DNA of 39,721 nt from positions 1 to 39,721 of the forward strand of contig SVQV01000007.1 in NCBI GenBank assembly GCA_015065175.1. Direction: 5' to 3'. The notes under the pieces were generated by a model, which saw nothing but the letters and a program-made list of their open reading frames with translations, was not told where the DNA came from and did no database searches. This DNA comes from Oscillospiraceae bacterium. Lineage in GTDB: Bacteria; Bacillota; Clostridia; Oscillospirales; CAG-272. The translations under genes and the position numbers were made by a program. The stretch's first letter is position 1. Every line of letters begins with the position of its first letter. Of this stretch, positions 18,546 to 24,675 are shown in pieces.

Positions 18546-19412
18546 TTATTTTGCTAACTTCTCCGCTTCCCATTCGTTGAATACGGAAACGTTCTCGGTA
18601 AGCTGGTCATGGTATTTCTGGAATACGCCCATAACACCTGCATCGTTTGGCTTAAGAGCAGAGAAAACGGTATCGTAAGCGTCCTTTATTGCCTCTCTTC
18701 TCTCCTCTTCGGTCTTTTCGGCAAGCATCTGTCCGCCTGCGAAAAGCTTAAATGCGAGTATGGGCTTCTTAACTCCCTGCAATGCTTCAAGCATTTCTCC
18801 TCGGTCTGTTGCGTGGAAGTCTATGTCTCCCTTGGACTTACCCGTAAGGAAGCCGCTCTCCTGACCCTCGCGGTTACGGCGCGCATTGTACATACATGCC
18901 ATATAGAAGTCGAAGTCCCAGCCCTCGCCGTTTTCAAACTCGGCTATATTCTCGGGACGGTGTGTACAAATACCAAGCGGAATGCCCATAGCTCTCATCC
19001 TGCCGAGCATATCCTTTATTTCCTGATCTCTGCCTGTCTCACGGCGAACGTCAACAAATGTACCCGAAAGGTAAACGCCGATAGGCTCTACCTCCTGCAT
19101 ATGACGCATGGTAACGCCCCAAAGCTCAGGTGTCATCAGAGGTCCCCATGTCTGGAAGATAAAGTTCATCTTACCTCCGTTATTGCGATAATGAGAAAGA
19201 ACACGTATCATGAAAGGATCGGCAAGCGGAAGCATCGTATTGATGCCAAGCTCCTCCATCTTGTGCATAGCTTCAAGTATCTTTTCCTCGGTGTAGTACA
19301 TCTTCATATCCGAACCCGGAACAAATTTAGGAATGTAAGACCAACCGTTAAAGGGATTATCTCCAACGATAAGCTTGGAAACCTTATGACCGAAAAAATC
19401 TACGTTAAACAT
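18546..19412 (-). CDS. TIM-barrel protein of aldo/keto-reductase-like type, function unknown
   Basis: This 288-residue cytoplasmic protein begins with 'KLIVGDNPFNGWSYIP', a signature I recognise from uncharacterised Clostridia proteins sometimes labelled aldo/keto reductase. Alternating strand-helix segments ('LGINTMLPLADPF', 'KMNFIFQTWGP', 'PIGVYLSGTFVD', 'IPLGICTHRPE', 'KKPILAFKLFAGG') fit a (beta/alpha)8 barrel. The Asp-Tyr-Lys-His tetrad of true aldo/keto reductases is not obvious, so a reductase call would be unsafe. It is a single-gene unit with its own consensus promoter, an AAGGAG ribosome site and a terminator. Confidence 0.7.
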   Translation of the reverse strand: MFNVDFFGHKVSKLIVGDNPFNGWSYIPKFVPGSDMKMYYTEEKILEAMHKMEELGINTMLPLADPFMIRVLSHYRNNGGKMNFIFQTWGPLMTPELWGVTMRHMQEVEPIGVYLSGTFVDVRRETGRDQEIKDMLGRMRAMGIPLGICTHRPENIAEFENGEGWDFDFYMACMYNARRNREGQESGFLTGKSKGDIDFHATDRGEMLEALQGVKKPILAFKLFAGGQMLAEKTEEERREAIKDAYDTVFSALKPNDAGVMGVFQKYHDQLTENVSVFNEWEAEKLAK

Positions 19413-19448
19413 ATTTTCTGCTCCTTTTGTTTTTTATTTTACAACCAA

Positions 19449-19477
19449 ATTATATATGCTTTTATTATTTATGTCAA
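19449..19477 (-). promoter_or_regulatory. Consensus sigma-A promoter of the TIM-barrel gene
   Basis: TTGACA (19477-19472), a 17-bp spacer and TATAAT (19454-19449) on the minus strand are a perfect match, ~37 bp before the ATG at 19412. Confidence 0.9.
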
Positions 19478-19556
19478 TAAATACATTCTATTTTAAGAAT
19501 TTTCTTCCTGTTTTCAAAAAAATTTCTCTTGCTTGCAAAGAAAAAACACCTATGAC

Positions 19557-19750
19557 AATGCGTGTTATCCTTAACGGAGAACACGCAATGAATTGCAACC
19601 TTGCACTTGCATGAATTGAAAGCTTTGCTTTCGTGAATTACCTGCGGCATGAATTGTGCCAAACGGCACATTGGTTGTAATTCAATTCATGGAGCGAAGC
19701 GAGAAATCATAGCGAAGCCAATTCATGATGCGCAAGCATCAATTCATCTA
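19557..19750. repeat. Interspersed hairpin array with ATGAATT/AATTCAT cores
   Basis: Seven to eight copies of ATGAATT, its complement AATTCAT or one-base variants lie at ~20-35 bp intervals. Between them are different perfect small hairpins: TGCAA-cc-TTGCA, GAAAGC-ttt-GCTTTC, GTGCC-aaac-GGCAC and GATGC-gcaa-GCATC. The left end carries a longer hairpin, TGCGTGTT to AACACGCA (~19559-19587). The architecture matches the 2355-2520 array but the core word differs. One stem-loop (stem + GCAA + stem) uses the same GNRA-type loop as TTTTGC-gcaa-GCAAAA there. No coding potential is seen. Confidence 0.7.
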
Positions 19751-19761
19751 TAATAACGAAC

Positions 19762-19803
19762 AGAGCAAGAATAGAAGGGAGTTTATCCTTTTACTCTTGC
19801 TCT
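19762..19803. terminator. Terminator-like hairpin downstream of the XRE-GlmM gene
   Basis: AGAGCAAGA (19762-19770) pairs perfectly with TCTTGCTCT (19795-19803), with an inner GGA/TCC pair. Its right flank (TGCTCTTTCTGCTTGT) is identical to the reverse complement of the left flank of the 10738-10792 hairpin, so this is a repeated terminator-like element. The U-tail is moderate. Confidence 0.55.
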
Positions 19804-19927
19804 TTCTGCTTGTAATATGGGTTTGGGCTTAACCCAAGTACATTTGAATAGTCAAATGTGATGCTCGCACTGCGTTGAATATTCAAATTCTCCGCTAAGA
19901 ACATCACTCTAAGCATCATAAGTGAAT
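19804..19927. other. Gene-free stretch with further perfect hairpins
   Basis: Between the repeated hairpin and the XRE-GlmM stop I see TTGGG-cttaa-CCCAA (~19823-19837), ACATTTGA-atag-TCAAATGT (19840-19859) and a long-range GATGCT/AGCATC pair (~19860 and ~19912). There is no open frame with a ribosome site. It may be a continuation of the hairpin array with other cores, or a complex 3' region. Confidence 0.5.
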
Positions 19928-21538
19928 TCAGATACTGTAGCCCTTTTCTTTAACTACCGACACTACCTTTTCGCAAAGCTCGGCGCAGAGGGCTTCACTT
20001 TCGCTTTCTACCATGACTCGAACACAAGGCTCGGTGCCGCTTTCACGGAAAAGGACTCTGCCCTTGCCGTTGATTGTTTTTTCGGCTTCAGCGCAGGCTT
20101 TTTTTACATCGGGATCGTTTGCCGCCGCACGCTTATCCTTTACTTTTACATTTACCGTCTTTTGTGGGTATATCATAATATCCTCGACCAACTTGCTGAG
20201 TGTACTTTTCCTGTCGCAAAGCTCCTCGCATACCATCATAGCGGTAAGGATTCCGTCGCCTGTGGTGGCGTATTTTTTGATTATAATATGTCCCGACTGC
20301 TCGCCGCCTAAGCTGTAGTCCTCCTTCTGCATACATTCATAAACAAAGCGGTCGCCGACAGATGTCTGCACACACTCTATTCCTATCTTTTTAAGAGAAG
20401 CCACAAGCCCGCTGTTTGACATAACAGTGTTTACGAGAGTGTTTTTATTCAACATTTCCCTCTCTTTTAAGCGCTTGGCGAGCAGATACATAATAGAGTC
20501 TCCGTCAACTACGTTTCCGTTCTCGTCAACGGCTATGCATCGGTCTGCGTCCCCGTCAAAAGCAAATGCTAAGTCGAGATGCTTTTCTTTTACCAAATTA
20601 CAGAGGTTTTCGGGGTGTGTAGAGCCGCAATTCTCGTTTATATTGAAGCCGTTAGGCTCTGCGCCTATCACTACGGTCTGCGCTCCCAAAGCATCAAAAA
20701 CCGCTTTTGCTATCATCCAGGATGCTCCGTTTGCGCTGTCTATGCCTATGCGCATCCTTCTGTATGAATGGGACGCGAGCGAGATAAGATATCCCACATA
20801 TCTGTTTCTGCCCGAAACGTAGTCGATAATAGAGCCTATGCGCTCACGCTTTGCCATAGGCAGATCATCCCCATCCACGCCAAGCGCCGAAAGGTCTCCG
20901 TCGATATAACTCTCTATGTATGAGGTAATATCGTCGTCTAATTTCTCTCCGTAGCGGTTTATCACCTTTATTCCGTTATCGTAGAAGGGATTATGCGAGG
21001 CGGTTATCATAATTCCGCAGTCAAACTCCTCCTGCCGTGTAACGTATGACACGCTCGGTGTTGTGGTAACGTGCAGCATATAAGCGTCGGCGCCCGAGGC
21101 GGTAATTCCCGCAACTATCGAGTATTCGAGCATATAGCTCGAACGTCTTGTGTCCTTTCCTATAACGATACGGGGACGGTAACTCGGACTCTGACATCCC
21201 GAAAGCTCAGAGGAATAATACCAACCGAGGAAGCGTCCCACCTTATACGCCTGTATCGAGGTAAGATTGAGGTTTGCCTCTCCTCTGAAGCCGTCCGTGC
21301 CAAAGTATTTATTCTTCTTTTTCTCTCCCTTGCTTACAGTCAATTTATCACGCATAAGCTCGTCACAGGAGATAGAAAAGGTATCGCATAGCTGTATTAT
21401 TTTATCTATCTGCGGTAATACCTGATCCATTTCCCATTTTGATATCGACTGACGGGAAACTCCCAGCTTTTCCGCAAGCGCTTCCTGAGATATATTGTAT
21501 GCCGTTCTCAGATGTGCAATTTTTTCGCCTATCGTCAT
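19928..21538 (-). CDS. XRE-family helix-turn-helix fused to phosphoglucosamine mutase (GlmM-like)
   Basis: This 536-residue protein joins two known parts. Residues 3-62 are a complete HTH_3/XRE DNA-binding domain ('ISQEALAEKLGVSRQSISKWE', helices 2-3 intact). After a ~14-residue basic linker, residues 77-536 are a full phosphoglucosamine mutase. It shows 'FGTDGFRGEAN', the active-site serine loop TASHNP (Ser181), the metal loop DGDADR (328-333), the sugar loop GGEQSGH (411-417) and the phosphate loop RESGTEP (498-504). GlmM makes glucosamine 1-phosphate for cell-wall UDP-GlcNAc. The start is secure: GAGG lies 8 nt before the ATG, and the Met near 62 has no ribosome site. Usual cdaA-cdaR-glmM neighbours are absent. 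It may be an enzyme-sensor that also regulates transcription. Confidence 0.93.
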   Translation of the reverse strand: MTIGEKIAHLRTAYNISQEALAEKLGVSRQSISKWEMDQVLPQIDKIIQLCDTFSISCDELMRDKLTVSKGEKKKNKYFGTDGFRGEANLNLTSIQAYKVGRFLGWYYSSELSGCQSPSYRPRIVIGKDTRRSSYMLEYSIVAGITASGADAYMLHVTTTPSVSYVTRQEEFDCGIMITASHNPFYDNGIKVINRYGEKLDDDITSYIESYIDGDLSALGVDGDDLPMAKRERIGSIIDYVSGRNRYVGYLISLASHSYRRMRIGIDSANGASWMIAKAVFDALGAQTVVIGAEPNGFNINENCGSTHPENLCNLVKEKHLDLAFAFDGDADRCIAVDENGNVVDGDSIMYLLAKRLKEREMLNKNTLVNTVMSNSGLVASLKKIGIECVQTSVGDRFVYECMQKEDYSLGGEQSGHIIIKKYATTGDGILTAMMVCEELCDRKSTLSKLVEDIMIYPQKTVNVKVKDKRAAANDPDVKKACAEAEKTINGKGRVLFRESGTEPCVRVMVESESEALCAELCEKVVSVVKEKGYSI

Positions 21539-21576
21539 AATTATTCCTCACCGTTCTAAATATTTTCACTTATTAT

Positions 21577-21620
21577 TATACTACGTACTTATAAAATATT
21601 GTCACATATATTGTAGTATA
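21577..21620 (-). promoter_or_regulatory. Putative promoter with flanking operator-like boxes of XRE-GlmM
   Basis: TATACTAC (21577-21584) and its perfect complement GTAGTATA (21613-21620) bracket a 28-bp AT-rich spacer ~40-80 bp upstream of the ATG. On the minus strand the proximal box overlaps a TATAAT-like -10 (GTAGTATAAT). The -35 is weak (GACAAT at 17 bp). The arrangement suits a dimeric XRE protein regulating its own gene, but this is inference from one site pair in AT-rich DNA. Confidence 0.4.
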
Positions 21621-21782
21621 TTTTGCAAAAAAAATCAACCTATTTGACTTTGAATATAAATGCAACCTCAGGTTGCGGTTTTGCTTATTTTTTCGACGAC
21701 AAGAATAATTTTAAGGATGCGCGAAAATTGTTTTTGCAAAATGCTTTTAACAATGTCGAATTATGCGATTTCAGACAAGAAG

Positions 21783-22174
21783 CAAAAAAAGAAGTGACCC
21801 TTGATCGTGATTTGTAAATTCACAACCAAAGGTCACTTCTCGTTCTCCTTTGTATCTAACATCTTTTGGTTATCCTCGCTTTCTATAGTCTGCCCTGTCA
21901 CATTTTACCGCATCCTCTACCCAAGCTTACAGTTTGTATGTTCTCTACGGAGAATAACTAATTGGTGGTGTGTAGTATTTGTTTAAGGGCGCTGTTTTGA
22001 TTTTTTGCGAAGTGCTTTCCTGATCCGATTTCTTCTTTTTTATCTACTTCCAAATTCAAGTGACTCGGACTTTTATTGTCCTCACTTCATCCGTTTGGAT
22101 CATCTCCTGTCGGCGCTCTCTTCGTAAAAAATCCTTTTTTACTGTTTCATTGGAGTGTACCTCTCTTTCCTTGT
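21783..22174 (-). ncRNA. Candidate ~380-nt structured non-coding RNA
   Basis: A gene-free interval carries all marks of a stand-alone RNA gene on the minus strand: a sigma-A promoter (22181-22209), no credible reading frame, and a strong terminator (21784-21840). Near the 5' end lies a perfect 8-bp hairpin, GTAAAAAA-gga-TTTTTTAC (22124-22142). Further in is a three-tier stem (22049-22099): TCCAAA/TTTGGA, AAGTGA/TCACTT and GGAC/GTCC around a 7-nt loop. A TTCTC-cgta-GAGAA hairpin also lies near 21940. I do not recognise tmRNA (no GGGG start, no CCA end), RNase P, SRP or a known riboswitch core. A pseudogene of a small protein is the main alternative. Confidence 0.55.
21784..21840 (-). terminator. 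Rho-independent terminator of the candidate ncRNA
   Basis: A 10-bp perfect stem (AGAAGTGACC 21790-21799 with GGTCACTTCT 21831-21840) continues inward through TTG/CAA and GTGA/TCAC pairs separated by symmetric internal loops. On the minus strand it is followed by seven U residues (A-run at 21784-21790). Confidence 0.85.
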
Positions 22175-22180
22175 GTCTTA

Positions 22181-22209
22181 ATTATAGCATACATTTTCAG
22201 AAAATTCAA
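22181..22209 (-). promoter_or_regulatory. Sigma-A promoter of the candidate ncRNA
   Basis: On the minus strand TTGAAT (22209-22204), a 17-bp spacer and TATAAT (22186-22181). The predicted start is near 22174, with no gene downstream before the terminator at 21784-21840. Confidence 0.75.
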
Positions 22210-22283
22210 TTGGCAATTTGTAAAAACTTGACAATATTTTTTTGTGCAAAATGGAGTTTTTGTGTAAAATCACCATAAAAGTA

Positions 22284-22312
22284 TTTACAAGAACAAAGTT
22301 TTATGATATAAT
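22284..22312 (+). promoter_or_regulatory. Sigma-A promoter facing directly into a terminator
   Basis: TTTACA (22284-22289), a 17-bp spacer and TATAAT (22307-22312) predict a start near 22319. Only a terminator hairpin lies downstream, so any transcript would be ~55-60 nt. Confidence 0.65.
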
Positions 22313-22329
22313 AGAAATGTTGAGATTAA

Positions 22330-22376
22330 AAGCGACTGTCATATTCTGTACCGAACGTGACAGTCGCTTGTTTTTT
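22330..22376. terminator. Bidirectional Rho-independent terminator
   Basis: A 12-bp perfect stem (AAGCGACTGTCA 22330-22341 with its complement 22358-22369) is followed by six T (22371-22376) on the plus strand. It lies 5 bp past the stop of the minus-strand GDPD gene, with an AT-rich flank on that side, so it can end both transcripts. Confidence 0.9.
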
Positions 22377-22380
22377 GTAT

Positions 22381-23202
22381 TCAATTTGCGTCGAAATTTT
22401 CGAAAATTACGGTATACCCTTCACTTTCTGCCTGCTTCATATCCGTAATGCTTCTTATAGTCCAAGCAAAGCCTTTTATTTTCCACAACTTGAGGGCAAT
22501 CTGATTTGATAGGTCTTTGCGATGTTCAAAATTATACGCTATAAAATCCGGCCTTGTATAGAAGTTTAAGACGAGGGCGTGTAAAAAGAACTTCAAAACG
22601 ACAGATAATTTTACATTCTTATCTTTAAAGAAGTTTTCCGCAAGCTGCCCCCTTACGACGCAAGGCGCGTTTTTCTTGAAGAATGCTACACATCTTGGGT
22701 CAAAGGATTCTACACAATATTTGCCTTTATAACCCTTTAACTGCTCTATAGCTGTGCGGCAAAGCTCTTTCACGTTTCCTTCTGACTTTAGCTCTATCAA
22801 CAGAGGTACCCTGCCGTCTACAAGAGCTAAGACCTCTTTTAAGGTAGGAATATGCTCGTCTGAGTCTTCGAGGGTGTATTTTTTCAGCTCGTCACAGGTT
22901 AAGTCTTCTATAAAAATGTCTGCGCCTGCGGTTCTTTTAAGTGATGCATCGTGAATTACGGCTAATTCTCCGTCTGCCATAAGATGAATATCAAGCTCTA
23001 TTCCGCAGCCGTTTTCTACAGCCAAAGAAAAAGCGGAGAGACTGTTTTCGGGAATTTTCGGCTTATCATGCAAGCCCCTGTGAGCATATCTCACCCCCGT
23101 AAAATACTCTGCTTCGGGATTTTTCCTGTTTCCCTTAAGGCACAGTACATACAATGCGAAAATAATGAGAATTACAGATAAACAAATAAGAAAGGTCAGC
23201 AT
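22381..23202 (-). CDS. Membrane-anchored glycerophosphodiester phosphodiesterase
   Basis: This 273-residue protein has an N-terminal membrane helix (~2-23) followed by a GDPD TIM barrel. Catalytic marks are present: His41-Arg42 in 'YAHRGLHD', 'PENSLSAF', Glu69 and Asp71 in 'GIELDIHLMADG', and His84 in 'VIHDASLKRT'. The family cleaves glycerophosphodiesters to glycerol 3-phosphate and an alcohol, or acts on lysolipid or teichoic-acid-like substrates. The helix suggests action at the membrane surface. The ATG begins 1 nt after the stop of the upstream MFS gene, so translation is coupled and the pair likely share a substrate pathway. Confidence 0.92.
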   Translation of the reverse strand: MLTFLICLSVILIIFALYVLCLKGNRKNPEAEYFTGVRYAHRGLHDKPKIPENSLSAFSLAVENGCGIELDIHLMADGELAVIHDASLKRTAGADIFIEDLTCDELKKYTLEDSDEHIPTLKEVLALVDGRVPLLIELKSEGNVKELCRTAIEQLKGYKGKYCVESFDPRCVAFFKKNAPCVVRGQLAENFFKDKNVKLSVVLKFFLHALVLNFYTRPDFIAYNFEHRKDLSNQIALKLWKIKGFAWTIRSITDMKQAESEGYTVIFENFDAN

Positions 23203-23203
23203 C

Positions 23204-24538
23204 TTAATCCTCTACATCAAAGGCTTCCAAGCCTTTTTTTATTTGTACTTCAGTGTCGCCGTGCTTTACAAAGCACATTGTGACGAATGCTAAAAGTGAA
23301 AACGAAGCCGAATATAAGAACAGAACGTTATATCCAACATTCTCAAGAAGGTAGCCCGCAAGGATTGGGGTTATAATCTGGGCTGACATTGAAAAGGCGT
23401 AGTAATAGCCTGTAAACTTGCCGACATCGGCACCTGAGCAGATCTCCACTACCATAGGCAGGCTGTTAACGTTTATCATTGACCAGCCCAAGCCGACGAA
23501 TGCAAAGATGACATAAAGAACAGGATTGAAACGGTCGAATATAAAAGTGCATACAAAGCCTGACGCAAAGCAAAGCGCAAGGATAAGCACGCCTATCTGA
23601 ATAGCTCTTTTTCTGCCTGTTTTTTCGGCTAATGCGCCCGACGGAATAAATCCGACAAACGCGCCTGCCGTGGCTACGGTAAGGCACATAGAGGCTAAGC
23701 CAATATCCATATCCCAGACCTTTTTTGCATATGTCGTAAACCATGTGGAAACGCCGTTATAGGCTATGTACCAGAGCGCAATTGAAAGCAAAATGAAGAT
23801 CAGGCTTTTTTTCACCGCCTTAGGCAATGTTGCCTTGCTGTTTTCGTCTTTTTTCTCTGTAAGGTCTGATTCGGGGTGAGCTGCTTCATATTCCTCCTGC
23901 TTTTTACAGAGCGCAGGCTCGTTTACAAAGATCATCACAACAGCCAATGCTATAAGCATAATGAACGCAACTATTAAAAAGAGGACGAGGTAGCTTATAT
24001 GCTCAAGGTCTTCTGTTTTTGACTGTGAATACAATACCGAGGTCAAGACGAGATAGATAATACCGCCGAGCGCGCCCATTACGTTTATAATAGCGTTAGC
24101 CTTGCTTCTTAAGGGCTTGGGTGTGACGTCGGGCATAAGCGCGACTGCGGGGCTTCTGTAGGTTCCCATAGCGAAAAGCACTAAGGCAAGCACTATTACA
24201 AAGAATACTATTTTTGAAGCGGAAGGAGCGGCATAATAGCTGTCATCGATTATAGGGAGAAAAACCATAAAAGCGACGGCAAGCAGAGTGCCGAACAAAA
24301 TGAACGGACGTCTACGCCCCATTTTGAACTTACTCCTATCGGAGAGTCCACCGAAGAATGGCAGAAGGAAAAGTGCGAGGACATTATCTGCCGCCATTAT
24401 ATAACCCGAAACAGACTCGGATATTTTAAAGGTTTCGGTCAAAATTTTTGGAATTATACCGTCATACATCTGCCAGAAGGCGCATATTGCCATAAAGGCA
24501 AAGCCGACTAAAACAGTAGTTTTTGTGTTTAGCTTCAT
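23204..24538 (-). CDS. MFS transporter (SLC45/sugar-type)
   Basis: This 444-residue, 12-helix major facilitator has the loop 2-3 signature 'GGLSDRSKFKMGRRRPFI' of the sucrose/maltose-type (SLC45-like) or glycoside-permease branch. 'MGTYRSPAVALMPDVTPKPLRSKANAI' is found in the fourth/fifth helix region. I set the start at ATG 24538, which has AAGGAG 6 nt upstream; the in-frame GTG at 24568 lacks a site. Charged residues fill the central cytoplasmic loop. It is co-transcribed with the membrane GDPD, so a glycerophosphodiester or sugar-phosphate-derived product is a possible cargo, but the substrate is not readable from sequence. Confidence 0.88.
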   Translation of the reverse strand: MKLNTKTTVLVGFAFMAICAFWQMYDGIIPKILTETFKISESVSGYIMAADNVLALFLLPFFGGLSDRSKFKMGRRRPFILFGTLLAVAFMVFLPIIDDSYYAAPSASKIVFFVIVLALVLFAMGTYRSPAVALMPDVTPKPLRSKANAIINVMGALGGIIYLVLTSVLYSQSKTEDLEHISYLVLFLIVAFIMLIALAVVMIFVNEPALCKKQEEYEAAHPESDLTEKKDENSKATLPKAVKKSLIFILLSIALWYIAYNGVSTWFTTYAKKVWDMDIGLASMCLTVATAGAFVGFIPSGALAEKTGRKRAIQIGVLILALCFASGFVCTFIFDRFNPVLYVIFAFVGLGWSMINVNSLPMVVEICSGADVGKFTGYYYAFSMSAQIITPILAGYLLENVGYNVLFLYSASFSLLAFVTMCFVKHGDTEVQIKKGLEAFDVED

Positions 24539-24592
24539 AGTTTTCTCCTTTTTGTCTTGCAGAAGCACAGAGCTTTTGTTACATATAAGATT

Positions 24593-24621
24593 ATTATAAT
24601 ACTGTCTTACAAAAAAATCAA
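24593..24621 (-). promoter_or_regulatory. Sigma-A promoter of the MFS-GDPD operon
   Basis: On the minus strand TTGATT (24621-24616), a 17-bp spacer and TATAAT (24598-24593), ~55 bp upstream of the ATG at 24538. The spacing to the start supports the shorter MFS reading frame. Confidence 0.75.
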
Positions 24622-24634
24622 TACAAAAATCAAA

Positions 24635-24672
24635 TAAAAAGAGATGCTACCGAAATAACATCTCTTTTATTA
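24635..24672 (-). terminator. Rho-independent terminator after the Na/Pi transporter gene
   Basis: AAAAGAGATG (24637-24646) pairs with CATCTCTTTT (24659-24668), with A/T-rich extensions giving a U-tail on either strand. It lies just past the stop at 24676. Confidence 0.8.
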
Positions 24673-24675
24673 CTA

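Noticed and set aside
19557-19750. CRISPR array or simple tandem repeat
   Set aside because: Repeats are too short and occur in both orientations; the intervening units form hairpins.
21791-22174. Small charged peptides readable on the minus strand (such as a ~22-codon GTG frame overlapping the terminator)
   Set aside because: Purine-rich RNA gives Lys/Glu/Arg-rich frames by chance; the frames are short, lack proper starts or run into the terminator hairpin.
21783-22174. tmRNA or RNase P RNA
   Set aside because: The conserved ends of tmRNA and the conserved core of RNase P RNA are not visible.
24539-24568. GTG start of the MFS transporter
   Set aside because: The strong AAGGAG site serves the ATG at 24538 and lies inside the extension.
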